64,000 bases of DNA from contig NC_087383.1 in assembly GCF_963675165.1 (NCBI RefSeq), forward strand, positions 1,390,479 to 1,454,478, written 5' to 3'. The position numbers were made by a program, and so were the translations under genes. Source of the stretch: Halichondria panicea. Lineage: Eukaryota; Porifera; Demospongiae; Suberitida; Halichondriidae. Every line of letters begins with the position of its first letter. The stretch's first letter is position 1. The notes beneath the pieces were generated by a model. That model had not been told where the DNA came from. It searched no databases and saw only the letters and a list, made by a program, of their open reading frames with translations. Shown one piece after another: positions 32,690-44,781 of the stretch.

Positions 32690-34559
32690 ATGGCTGAGCC
32701 TATGAAACGTCCAAGCACTCGAGAAAGAAGAGCGGGCTCTGCAAAAGCAAGACTCACTCCAGACACATCTTTGTTAGCTGCTGAGAGACAACAGTACATT
32801 GTCAAAGAGGCAAGGGAAAGGGCTAAGTCTGCAAAGAACATCAAAGACAAGCACAAGGCATCTGCAAAGATGTTTACTGGAGGCTCAGCAAAGAGCAGAT
32901 TTGCTACAATGTATGCTACAGACTATGATGGCACCTTTGTGGCCCCAGCAGAGCCAAGACCTACTTCTCCAACAAGGAGAAACAATCCTCATCCTGGAAA
33001 GGTAAGCTCTGCAAAATAGTGGGAGGGGCTGCTCCTATCTAGAATTGAGACTCATTAGTAACACTATAGGCCAAATATTTACAGAACACAGTGACACTGC
33101 ATGTTGTTTTTGTTGTTTGCACAGCAATTTATGGTGTGGAGGATTCCCACAAGAGATATAGGAGGGACTCCATATGAAGAAGGCCTTGAGCTACCCCCTG
33201 AGTACATTACAAGGAATGAAAGTGAGTTAATTGAGGGTCAATAAAACGTATTTTTTTAGCTATTCTCAACTTCACATAGATTTTGATGCCATTGATGAGA
33301 TTTCTGGGAACTTGGGAGGCCTTCGTCTACCACCTGCTCGGCAAACAAGTCAGGAGTATGGTGCATACCTTCGCAAGCTCCCTCAATCACAATGTAAATG
33401 ACTATAGCACATCTTATATAGGATTCATTTAATCGTTGCTTTGTTTCTACAGATCAAGAGCCCCTCAGACCAAGAGTGAAGCCAGTGTCAAATGAGGTAT
33501 TACAGAACTACAGCCATAATTTTTAAATTTTATCTCTGTACACAGGTACTACTGCGTACTGTTGCTGGTGGCAACCAAGACGCTTTGGAGGATTGGCTCG
33601 ACACAGCTTCACCTGAAGGTACATAAGCAATGCTATAATAGTAGGGTCTATAATTATAGTACGCTGAGACAGTTCAGTAATGTAAGTGATTACATTTCTC
33701 TCATTTCTCAGAACGACACACAGTCCTGAAGATGCTCAAATCAGCTGAGGAAGCTCAAGTGAAAGATGTGAGATCACAGTAACCCTCGATCTAACTTACG
33801 AAATTTTGACTAAATTGCTATCCTCTTATTATAATTATGCAGGCTATAAACAGTGTGATGCAACCAACAGCTGCTAAAGCAGTGCATGGATGGCTGCAGA
33901 CAGCTGATGGTAAAGGTACGAACACATCTATTCAATTATAAAAGCAAAAATGTGCTATTGGAATCGGACTACAGCAACTCCTACTTACAAACTTTTAGTT
34001 TACATGTACTATCTTTTCTTCTTTCTGTACAGAGCGTGATGTTGCAGTCCGTCTCTTTAGCTCCCTCGGTCAGCGTCAGGGTGGTGGCATGAGGAAGCGC
34101 ACTTACTCAGAGCCGGGTACCCCTGATGGCCGCCCCCTGTCACGAAAAGCCATGCCCCCTCTCAGACCTGTCTCACAAAGCAGTTATGGGTGAGTGCTCT
34201 TAATAAACGACTAACCTCTGACATTGTATATAGGGAGAGAAGCTGTGTATCTATATTCGATATTCAGTAATGCATGGAATTTTATTGTGCCTTAAACATA
34301 CATGTGTAACGTTACACTACATTCTACCCCCTGCAGTGTTCAAGGAGAGAAACTTCGCACTCGTCGACTAAGTGCCCCCCCTGGTGCTCGTCCCAAACCG
34401 CTCCCAGCTGGCATATGGCATCACCAGTCTGTCCGTGACCCCCCGCCACAAGTATATCACAGAGGGTCTCTCTTTGGGGGGAAAAGGGAGGACGCCTCTC
34501 ACTTCACCGTACATCCTGAGTGGCCTGACTACTATGGCCCAAGAGACACAGTGCACTAG
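32690..34559 (+). CDS. WL-repeat paralog B (unrecognised, possibly C4orf17-related)
   Basis: Nine exons, 382 aa: 32690-33001, 33125-33221, 33280-33393, 33453-33496, 33546-33618, 33712-33767, 33843-33915, 34033-34189, 34337-34559; phases close. The N-terminus is very basic (SAKARL, SAKNIKDKHK, GGSAKSRF) and leads to TRRNNPHPGKQFMVWRIP, a segment also in paralog C. Two helical units follow: ALEDWLDTASPEERHTVLKM and VHGWLQTADGKERDVAVRLF, each split by a phase-1 intron in the conserved Glu codon, each first half in a 73-nt exon. The C-terminus holds GIWHHQ and HFTVHPEWP. An in-frame upstream ATG at 32645 exists. Function unknown. Confidence 0.85.
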
Positions 34560-35106
34560 CTTTGGATCTCACAAAATGTACACAATTTTGTATTTAGATA
34601 GAGAACTGTGATAAAATTAAATTTACAGGTCAGCACTAATTGCATGGTTGAATTGTTACAGTGTGTGTTTCAATGCAGTGTTGTCTCATACTGTTGTTCC
34701 TCCCCCATCACATTATAATTTTTGCATGCATAATTATTTCGTTAATAGTTTGTGCTCATGTGATGTTTATACTTATAAGGACTGCATGCATGTATAGCCA
34801 TATCATTGTTTAACAACAACTTTCTGCGTCATATTTCGTTAACTGTGTATACACACACGAGCAAGGTCAACTTGATTCATAATAAATATTTGCACACGAC
34901 AGACCTCCACATAATGAATACCATGGTATGTCAGAAATTTGGATCTTAGAAAGAATGCATGAATCTATGTTTAGGACAGACGATTGGTAAAAAATAATGT
35001 GCATAAATTAATTTGTAAAAATTGACAGTTGCACAATCTAAGTGTTATGTGCCAAAACTACCTAATTGCCGTGGAGTTACATATTCTAGTAAACACTAAT
35101 TCAGTT
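34560..35106. other. Convergent intergenic gap
   Basis: Lies between the stops of paralogs B (+) and C (-). AT-rich, with an AATAAA near 34879 that may serve as a poly(A) signal. No other structure seen. Confidence 0.5.
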
Positions 35107-37317
35107 TTATGCCGTTGGCCACTCTGGATGGTGTGTAAAGTGTTGTCCTCTGTACTTCTGTGGCTGATTAAACATGCCCCCAGCATGTGTAATGCCAGCG
35201 CCAGTGGGTTTTGGTAGTATCCGGTTGTGCCAAATCTCCGGCTTCAAGTCAATACCTCTCTCGTCCCTGAAATAGAAACAATTTAAGGAATGAGTAGATC
35301 AATAATAGTAATAATTTCTATGGGCTCTCAAAAACGTAAGTGTTGGGCATTCAGGGTTTATAGGTGACTTAAGGTTTATATGCAAGCATGCAGTGTTATA
35401 ACAATTCTAAGTACAGAAGTGAGCATACTACTATACATTAAATCGTACAGTGCACTTACTTGGTTGCTCGCATTGTCATCTTCTTTCCATGCAAACCAAA
35501 GCCTTTCCCATCAAAGACAGCACTTGCCGTTTGTCCTGTTTCCGGCTGCTTCTTGCGTCCTTGTTGATGATGCTTGGAGTAGCTTCCTCTGTGAGACTTG
35601 CTCTGCTGGTGAGAAGCTGAGTGTCTCCTAGGACGCAGTGTAATGGGATAGCTGTTAGCACGATAGTGGTTGTCTAAGCCGTTCATTTGATAGTTCTGAA
35701 TTGTGTAGAAACCTGGCGGCTGAAATCCTTGGTTGTCGTCAGTGGCGATCGCAAGTGTTTCCAAAACGTTAAGCAAAATTTTCCGCTCTGCACAATGAAA
35801 AATGGATGATTATAGCTATAGCAATAATAGTGTGATGGACTCTTCATACCTGATTCAGATGCATTCTGTAGCCAGCTCTGCACTTTTTCACTGGACTCTG
35901 GCTGTAGAACACTGTCTAATGCCTGCAGTATTAGTAAATCAGTTTGCAGCATTTCCTTTTGCCAAATGCTCATACATGCACTGTAGCTATATATACAAGA
36001 AATGTCCCTCACCAATTAACTTGTATATGAGCCTCCATCTACTATAAACATACCTTAGTCAGTCGTACATCTTCAGAGTTATCGTAGCCAGTTTGTAGCA
36101 TTTGAAGAACCAATTCTCTCTCTGTAAGTTGCACAGTGTCTGTTAATTCTAACACTGTCAGAATGAACCTCACCTCTAGAGGATGCCACCTTCAGCCATT
36201 TCTTCAACACAGGAAGTGACCCCTCTTTGACTGTACCTTTTATCATTCGACTCTGTGCGTAAAAATAAAGAAATTCAATATGACTATAATTCTACTATAT
36301 ATATAGTATATACTGATAGCTAAGACCATGCACTGCTCTCACCTGTGGACTAGCTGGTCGAAACATTTTCTTTGACTCTGTACTAGCATATCTGGGCATA
36401 ATTTGAGCCTTTGTTCCTGAAACTCCAGGCAGTAGACAAGCCCCTGATGCTTCAGCTGTGGGCAAGATGATACAGGATGCTCAACTAGTCTATTCTAATA
36501 GTGTAATGGTAAGGAATATTACCTGAGGCACTCTTCTTTCTCGGAGAGCCTGGATACTCTATTTTGGCAACGTTTGTGATAGGGACTTCATTTTTAGCAT
36601 CCCCAGCTGCCATGCATAAGATACATTTAAGAGCACAGTTATAGTTGTAGATGGTAGACACATTGATTTCACAGCTCACTGTTATAGTCGTTGGTGTAGT
36701 CCTCATAGAATCCTTCGTTGATGTACCTCCATGTGTCCGGGGGAGGGGGAATGGCCCTGTGGTGCTTGTGAGTGCGTCCTGGAAACTGCCATACCATGAA
36801 TGCCTGCAAACACCCACAACATTAGTGAGCTGGTATGGCTTCAGCTAAGGTGGGTGGGGCTCTTTTGCATGCAGATGCAGTGTGGACAATCCCAGCTAAG
36901 ACAATCACTTACATTTGATGGATGGGGGTTGTTTCGTCTTGTACTGGAAGCAGGTCTCATCGGGACAGGTGTACCTCTCTTCTTTGGGCCGAAATCCTCT
37001 AAGTACTTTGTCGTCCCCCATTGTGGGTCAACTGATGCAGCCTCTTTCTCTTTCCCCTGCCCTTGAAAAATGTGTGAAGCCTCTTGTTCTCTTCTTGACT
37101 CCAGAGCAGACTTGACTCTCCTCCTTGGCACTCTTGTGTGGAGCTCTGGAATTCCTGACATAGGTCTTTGCTGAGCTGTTGCTTCTTTCTCTGAGTTGTG
37201 GGGCCCATAGCCTGAGTCTTTAGAGAGTGGGTCACATTGAGAGGCAGACTGCAGACGAGCACCTGCTGACTTGCGACGCTCTAGACACCTCAAGCTTGCT
37301 TGAGAAGACATGTTCAC
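35107..37317 (-). CDS. WL-repeat paralog C (unrecognised, possibly C4orf17-related)
   Basis: Nine exons, 477 aa: 36913-37317 (ATG 37317; 37311 also possible), 36680-36803, 36523-36606, 36343-36455, 36174-36252, 36054-36121, 35850-35922, 35460-35787, 35107-35266; phases close. It shares STRRNNPHP and AFMVWQFP with paralog B, FYEDYTNDYN and GDAKNEV with A, and has two WL units: VLKKWLKVASSRERELVLQM and VQSWLQNASESERKILLNVL, both interrupted by the same phase-1 intron. The last exons encode a basic His/Gln-rich stretch, then PEIWHNRILPKPTG and HFTHHPEWP. No signal peptide or membrane segment. Confidence 0.83.
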
Positions 37318-37536
37318 CTTTAGTTTATGTTAATAGATCTAGCTATTACATAACCCCAATGAAGACTATGAATAAAGTTATGTTTATTAGTCTATGAACT
37401 ATTGGATATAGACTACCTCTCAAATTTTAATGCACCAAGAGCAAGAGCAATGAGCTGCTATAGATATAAAAAGCACAAAACACAATACTGAACACAAAAT
37501 TGATACATGAAAACACTGTCACATAATTAGATTGTT

Positions 37537-39603
37537 CTATACCACAGGAAATCCAGCGTCAGATGCTATGCCGCATGTATTTACACCTCTTCGCATTAGA
37601 ATGTACCCACCATCTCCCCAGGTTGTACCGTAGCTGCAGAAAGAAAGAGATAGAGAAAAGGAATGATCAATTTAAAGTATCATTTCCTTCAACTTGCCTG
37701 TTTTTTACGATCCAATAAGCTCCGTAGGTAGCATCTGTGCCGTATCCCACGACAACCATTTCATGAGTAGCATTTCTCGGATCAGTACTGCAGCTGCTGG
37801 AACTGTAGACACCTTCCCTATAGAACTGTGAACAAACAGCATTCATTACACCATTAGCTTGATGGACTGCATCTGTAACATCCGAAGTGTATACAAGAAG
37901 CTATTATATTATGGTATGAGCTCAATGTGACAGGTGAGATCATTGTCTCTCAGTAATAAGGTAGAGTTTTGGACAACAGTATTGAAATAGGAAGATATGA
38001 TAAATCGATATAAATGGAAACCGTGCGCAAGAGTTCTCATGTTTACAGCATTGCTATAGCAATTGACATTACCTGAAACACTCTGTGCATATGGTCAATC
38101 GCAACAGTCACAGGACCTTCCATTTGCACAGCCTCAGCTAGTGCCTCTTCATTGCCTGACTCGATAACTCGAATACTCGTAATCTTAGCACCAACATAGT
38201 CTGGACTGAAGTTACAAAAGCCACTCTGCATGGGGAAATAAATAATTCCAAATTCAATAAGGATCAAAATCAAAGCTTTCAAAGGGTTTAAGCTATACGT
38301 ACATACCACTGACTTGTAGGGATAGTATGCACTCGTGTCAATTCCTCCATTTTTGATTATGTACTCCCACGACGATATGTAGTTACCATTCTGACAAGCT
38401 GCATTGCCGTATGGCTCTGTAAATAGAAGGGGAACAATTATATGTGGAAGAAATACACACCATGCCGTAAGTTATATAGTTTCTGGTAATAATCAATGGA
38501 TTTGATATTAAGTTGTCAACAATTAAGTGTGTAACTTGCTTGAGCAGTCTAAGATCTCTTGCTCGCTCAGTGCAACAAGGTCACGTGATGCGATGGCATG
38601 TGCTCCTTCCACTGCACCTACACTTGCAAACGCAAAACAGGAGTGACAACGATAGTCCTCCTGCAGCCGTAAAAATATGTGCATCAAGATGTATTCACAT
38701 ACATATTATACTGCAGTGGCATTACTTGCTATCAATAAGAAGAGCTAAAAATCGTAATCTGATCTATATTATGGGCCCCACGGCTACTGACCAAAACACA
38801 AAATTGAATATTAATATGCATCATGCACTAGCTACATCAGGTCTAATACCACATCACTTATATACCTGGTTTTTGACTTGCGTTACAGCACCTCTGTCCC
38901 GCCAGTCCACCAGCTCTTCTCTGAGCTGCTCCTTCAAGTGGCCATGGCTGTAGGTGCTCATAAACATATCATTGTAGTTTCCTGAGTACTGCTTGTGACA
39001 CTTGTAGAAGTCACTCCATTCTTTAAATGTCTGCAAAAAACATTTGCCATGACAAAATTATCAATTGAATTGGTCCCCTTTAATTAAATCTTTGATTTAA
39101 GCTAAGCATTCCATGTGATAGACCAAACTATATACAGACAATGATTGTTCCCAAAAGGCCCAAATTTTGAGGAAAAACGTAGATAATAACAATTATAGTA
39201 TCAAAATCCCCTGTTTAAAGATGCTACATGCACCAAACTCTGGGTACATACCTATTAAGAATGTACTAATGACAATACTTACAATATCTCCAAAGTGGTT
39301 CATCCCAAGAGTGTAACCAAGCTTCTCTTGGTGATGATTGTGCTCTTCGATGTAAGCCAAGTTGTCCATCCACACAGTGAATCGTTTCAACTCATCCTCG
39401 TACGTTTTATACTGTCGGCTGTGCTGTACCTTCCAAAGTGTCCATGCTCCATTAAGTTTATTAATCTGAGAATAAGCTCCTCTCTTGGGTAATGATGATG
39501 ATGACCCAAATGGTGTAATTATTTGACTCAACAAGAAGAGGAGAAAAAAGAGATGTCTAATAGATTGGAGGACACTCTTAAAGTAGATCATTGTACTCGC
39601 CAC
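37537..39603 (-). CDS. Papain-family (cathepsin L-like) cysteine protease
   Basis: Secreted or lysosomal cysteine endopeptidase proenzyme. Seven exons, 364 aa: 39283-39603 (ATG), 38866-39030, 38540-38660, 38307-38416, 38073-38225, 37698-37825, 37537-37633; phases agree. N-terminal hydrophobic signal (LFFLLFLLSQII); I29 propeptide (LWKVQHSRQYKTYEDELKRF, MNHFGDI, FKEW); mature enzyme starts near VDWRDRGAVTQVKNQ. The catalytic Cys lies in CHSCFAFAS instead of CGSCWAF, and two extra residues separate the oxyanion Gln from it. The catalytic His is in ATHEMVVVGYG and Asn in VKNSYGTTWGDGGY; the C-terminus CGIASDAGFPVV is typical. Two introns use GC donors (after 38540 and 37698); with GT donors the DCS-KPYGN and KNS-YG junctions would lose frame. 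Confidence 0.9.
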
Positions 39604-40038
39604 TTTTTCATTTCTTCAGCCTACTGATTTCTACGTACTGTAGGTCTGTGGCTGTTGCTTATCAAGATATCGTATATATGTCGTAGACTGGAATGCTAAA
39701 TATCTATCACCTCTTGTACACCTATTAAAGTAAGTGAATGGTCAAAAGATGTCCACATGTATCGTTACAGTGTACAAATGTGTGGGAAGACCATGTTAGG
39801 ATCTGTCTGGCTACTATGGCAACTTGTTGCATTTTAACCTCTGAGGCACGTACACAAAATAAAATTGCCTATACAGGGAGTTCACTGAACAAGGTAATGA
39901 ATACGAACACACTCAATAAACTGACAGCAAAAAAAGAACTACGTAATTATAAAAATGTCAAAAAAATTTCAGGGACACACTTCCGTTACACAAGACAAAC
40001 TGGTTAAACTATTGTGCAAAAAAATTGTTTTAAAAAGT
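39604..40038. other. Gap between protease start and M28 peptidase stop
   Basis: 435 bp that should hold the protease promoter and the 3' UTR of the M28 gene. No conserved structure seen. Confidence 0.4.
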
Positions 40039-43000
40039 TTAGATATCACCGTCGACGTCTTCAAGGACATAGTCATACATGTACTCACTGGGATTCAAAA
40101 AACCTTTCAAATTGTCTTTCATCATGAGAGTCTGCAAAAATTCAATAACCAGTACAGTTACAGAACTAAAAATGGAACTTACATTCAAAACGGAAGCAGC
40201 TGCTTGTGCCATTTGTTCGTACACCTCTTGATTGATGTTATCAGTTGTGTCACAATACTGCAAGTGTGAGCAAGACATTCATAAGTCATAGAATGTGAGA
40301 ACAAAGAATCAAAGCATGCAAAAGCCGAATACATAATGTACATGTATTGACAAGGAACTAAAAAAAACAAAATCACCTGGTGATAGCAGGGGTCAAGGAT
40401 CGCACCAGCCAGTCCACCGAACATGAGCTGGTCCTCACGAGTCTTTGTTTCATCAGCACCAGTAGCCAGACCACCAGCTGGGGGGAGATGTACGTGTTGG
40501 TTAAATTAGTGTGAAATAAACATTAATTTTAAAGAACCCTCAGTCATGAGGGTATGGAGTTACTATGGTAAGGCTAGGGAATACGAAGTGGTTACCAGAT
40601 GTCAACGCCACTGATAACGCTAGGGAATAACTGTCAACACAGGCGGAGTGGTATACCTGGAATGTCAACGCCACTCTCAATGAAGGGTCCATAGTCGGAA
40701 CGTCCAGTGAATGGGGTGAGTTTGTACGGCAGCTCCAGAGACCTACAGTGCAGGAGTGCATGAGGAGAGAACAGAGCAGGGAGATATCTTACTTGAATCT
40801 TTCCACAAAGAGTTCTTGAATGGTTATACTTGCTTCACGCACGAGAGGATTCTCAGCCTATAAAGAACATATTCAAGTTCTAACACGTAAAGGGTGCACT
40901 TTTAAACTATAGCTTACGTCAGATCCGTTATAGATTTGCCGGATGTAATTTGGCGACCCCTAAAAGAATAAACAAGCACAGGTATATAATTCATGTACAA
41001 ACGGATCATTTACTTATACTTACAATCATATCAAAGTTGAGGTTGAGAGCGATTTCTCCATAAGCTGACTCAGGGAGGCTCTTCACGTAGTGGTAGGATC
41101 CCATGAGGCCCCATTCTTCAGCCGCCCAGAAGGCAAACAATACCTTGTTCTCTGGGTTAGTGCCACGTCTAATCAGCTGGAGGGCAATCTCTAGATTAGC
41201 CATGGAGCCACTCCTACAGGGAGATAGATTGACGATTGAGGATAGTTAACGCACTAATAGAATACAAACAGCTAATTATTTTCAATGGCAGGCAGAGACA
41301 CAACATATGGCGTAGAAACTAGCCTAATTTGCTCCTATAATACATGTGATACTATAATTGATATTAAAACAAATTCCCTAGGCAAGCATATTGGAATAAG
41401 ACCAATACTCACCCATTATCATTAATGCCAGGCCCAGCAGGTACAGAGTCAAGATGAGAGCCCACCTATATGGGGGAGTGTATATGTGTCAAACACATTC
41501 ATTGATAGCTAGACTATAAGCTTCTTAACACTTACTACAATGATAGAGTCTTCACTCCCTCCGTCAGTGTACGCTAGAATGTTGTACGTCATATAGAAAT
41601 CAACCATCATATTGACAGAGAGACTAACTGTAATATCTCCCTTTAAAAAAAGCAATTGTAGTGAAAGCTATAGAGCAGCGAATGAAAAGTGAACATACTT
41701 GTGGGTTAAAATCCTTGAGAAGATCTCCCACATTATAGTTAGTTCCAAGTAAGGGAAGATCGACAACTTTAAAGTCATCAGCAGTTTGCTCTGAGACAGG
41801 GATCAAGGGACAGATAGAATTATGATGGCCGATCTTGTAACACGGAATAGAATCTTACCGTAGACTCTCGCTGTGGGTGGTGAGCTTCTATATGTCTCAT
41901 CATCTGTCCTTGTCATTAATAGAGCAATCACTCCAGCACTCTTAGCGGCACTGGCCTGTTAGTAGGTGGAGCAAAGCAAGGGATTTAATAAGACCTCAAT
42001 GACTCATCACTGATGCTATTTTGAGGTGTCTACATAATCATACTGACAGTATCAAAGTGTATAAGTGTGTTATAGCTAGTAGATACGTTTTAAGTAGTTG
42101 CATAACTATGCATACTGTACACAAAACAAACAAATTTATATGGTGGATGAAATGTCTAAGTGGCGCCTGTATGAATGGGGTGAATACGGTAACTGTCAGC
42201 ACCTACCACGTCAAACAGGGAAGGGCACTTGCTGTAGTCAATGAGTGCTACTGTGTTATCTGTGAAATCACTCTCATTGCAACCTGGTGAAAACAAAAGT
42301 GAATGAGCAAAGAAGACTTATATTAACTTACCGGTAACTATGTTAAGTGTTCCACTGATTACACCGCCAGTGGCTCCAGAGTACCTCATCACATTGAACT
42401 GTGTCCCCTGGAGTGGTGGATAATACACAACAGGTGTGAGCAATGCATGCACACAATGACATTATTATATTCACGATTTTAATTAATTACTGCAATGAGA
42501 ATCACATGCACACACACACACACACACACAAGCGGACACATGATACAAGAAGAAGTTGTACCAGTTCAAAGTTGAAGGTGTAGTTCAGTATTTCTGCCGA
42601 GAGGGTGTGGTCACCATGGTTTTCATAGGTAGCCATCTAGAGGGGACACTCATTAGATCGAGTACAATGTATAGGGAACATGTCGCTACTGATCTTACCT
42701 TAAAATATTGCCTGGTGAGATTTGTGTAGCCGGCATTTTGTAGTTTTTCAAAGACTTGCTCTGAGGGATAGAGAGGAATGATCAATATCAAAAAGTTTGT
42801 AACAAGATAAGTGGATGTGCACATACCAGCAGATTCGTTGTATCCGTACATCACTGCTCGACTGTTCATATACAAACAGAAAAGAAAAAGTTAGTAACAG
42901 ACACAGATCAATAAAAGGGACTACATGTACATGCAGGCATACGTACGTATACGTACATGTATACTACTGTTACCTGTTGCTATTGGCTACTGCAATGTCT

Positions 43001-43824
43001 TCCAGATCCTATTCATAAATAAAAAACATCATGTGACATAGTTAATACAATTATAAAAGCTAGACAATTTTTTCCCACAGACACCCCAACACAATGACAG
43101 TCATAATGGCTGCATGGACATACTCAGTAGTACTCACTTCATTAGCACAATGAACAATTGACAATGCACATAAAAGCAAGTACATAATTATTATATAGCT
43201 GGAGCAGTAATTGGTGCCTTACGTGTATACACACTGCAGGTATTTACTGAACATGTACACATGTACACTGAGTGCATGAAACAGATATACGCATGTATAT
43301 AATGACACCTTCAAGTGAGCCATTAGGTTTTCAATCTTGATGGAGTTTTCAAGCTGCGCTTGACTGTTAGCAGCAACAGTTACTCCTGCTGCCACTCCAA
43401 TCACTACCACCAGTGCCACTGCAACGAGGACAACCACAGCCACAATCCACAAGGTCCGATTCTTGGAGCCAGACTTATAGTCATAGGAAAAGGATTGTGA
43501 TTGCCTGTAAAGGTGAACAGTTGTATATCGTCTGCCGTATAAATCACCTGAATCTACAGGCTATATTATAAGCAAAATTAATAATGGGTGCTAATAATGG
43601 GCAAATGTCTCTGCAAAGCCTGTTTGTGAGCTACCGATATGTATGTAGATTAGAATTTCAAAGCTCACCTGGTAGCCACAAGTGGATCGCTCTCAACCTC
43701 ACCACCAGCAAGTCCAAACTGCATGTACAAGCAAAAAGTTGCAGTCATGAAAAATTGAAGACGGCTAGATGCAAGACCATGCAACTGTATCATGTCAGCA
43801 ACTAACCTTTGCATTTTCTGCCAT
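40039..43824 (-). CDS. Membrane-anchored M28 zinc aminopeptidase with PA-type insertion
   Basis: Type II membrane metallopeptidase. Twenty short exons, 540 aa: 43807-43824, 43669-43718, 43309-43504, 42974-43008, 42827-42861, 42699-42760, 42562-42636, 42332-42407, 42207-42283, 41859-41955, 41699-41790, 41536-41640, 41413-41465, 41024-41213, 40918-40959, 40793-40857, 40657-40742, 40377-40477, 40183-40257, 40039-40131; phases close. Residues 1-40 cytoplasmic, membrane helix about 41-66 (WIVAVVVLVAVALVVVIGVA). A PA-like region spans exons 42407 to 41699 (VALIDYSKCPS, AGVIALLMTR). Dizinc ligands are all visible: SHLDSVPAGPGINDNGSG (His, Asp), WAAEEWGLMGS (catalytic Glu and Glu), NLNFDM (Asp), DPCYHQYCD (His). 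The motifs resemble aminopeptidase Y/S-type M28 enzymes of fungi and bacteria more than PSMA/NAALADase. Divergent from RIIAD1. Confidence 0.9.
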
Positions 43825-44066
43825 TTTCAAAGGAGATGTGTGGTCAGTCTACTTGCTTGCAAAATGATCCAGCTATAGTTAGCCTATACAGTATACAGTG
43901 CAAGTGGGGAGCTAGCTAGGGTTGTGTCTGTGCGCGCAGTGAGGCATGTGACTCTACGGAGAGCTTGTAAGGGGAATTCCATACATTTTGTTGCTGTAGC
44001 AACACTAACAAATAACATTATTCATTGTCATCACCTCAATGCACCCATTTCAGGAATCTACTAGCC
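43825..44066. promoter_or_regulatory. Divergent promoter region between M28 peptidase and RIIAD1
   Basis: 242 bp between opposing start codons. It includes a GC-richer patch around 43930-43960. No TATA box seen. Confidence 0.5.
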
Positions 44067-44530
44067 ATGGAGTTGGAGTTGCAACTGGAGACCAAGCTTA
44101 GCCAGAAGCCTAATCTGGAGCCAAATGACACCACTGCACTCACTAAAGAGCAACAAGATAAACTCAACCAGCACAAGGTATATAAAAGTGGGTGCAACGT
44201 ATTCCAATCTCATGTTCACGTTTAGGTAACATCAAGAATTGAGAACGAGTACTATCTAAGAAAGCATCCGGAACTGTCAGTATTGATCTCAAACTTTGTC
44301 AGGTGAGTGGTGTGCTTGTCTATTAATGAAAGCTCATCATTTACTATACACACACTGTATGATACAGTGAGGTCTTACTAACTCGTCCTGCCAAGATCAG
44401 AGAATTTGCTGCAGGTAATAACGCATTCTCTCAAATAATTATGTGCACCCCACAACCATTAAAATGCTTTTCTTATTATACAGAATATTTCACTGATCCC
44501 GAACTATCAGAGAAACACAAGATTCAATAA
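44067..44530 (+). CDS. RIIAD1: RIIa-domain protein RIIAD1
   Basis: Small protein with a PKA-RIIalpha-type dimerisation/docking fold; relatives with this domain dock to A-kinase anchoring proteins, often in cilia and sperm tails. Four exons: 44067-44177, 44226-44302, 44368-44414, 44484-44530; 93 aa, against about 92 in human. Signature residues: RIENEYYLRKHPEL, VSEVLLTRPAKIREFAAEYF, TDPELSEKHKIQ, closely matching vertebrate RIIAD1. An in-frame ATG at 44025 would add 14 residues; 44067 fits the family length. The 3' end converges with SMG5. Confidence 0.92.
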
Positions 44531-44683
44531 TGACAGCATTCATGTACACCATTTGAGGGCCTATACTACATGTACTTCAGAGAAATTAAGAATACAAAAC
44601 AAAAGAGCAGAGCATGAAAACTTGTACTGGTTTAGCTGTATATATGCTACTGTTGTTTGTTGTATAGTTAAAAAACTGTTTCT

Positions 44684-44689
44684 TTTATT
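44684..44689 (-). terminator. Candidate poly(A) signal for SMG5
   Basis: AATAAA on the minus strand about 95 bases past the SMG5 stop codon, in the 251-bp convergent gap with RIIAD1. A second AATAAA overlaps the stop codon itself. Confidence 0.45.
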
Positions 44690-44781
44690 ATCTGTTCTGC
44701 ACATAATTATATACAGGCAAATTATTACTAAAATGTCCCTTTGCCTACTATATACAGGCAAGCGGAGTCCCTTCACGACAT

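Noticed and set aside
40039-43824. Recent bacterial gene transfer
   Set aside because: Twenty spliced exons, normal base composition and an added membrane anchor argue against a recent event, although the family resemblance is microbial.
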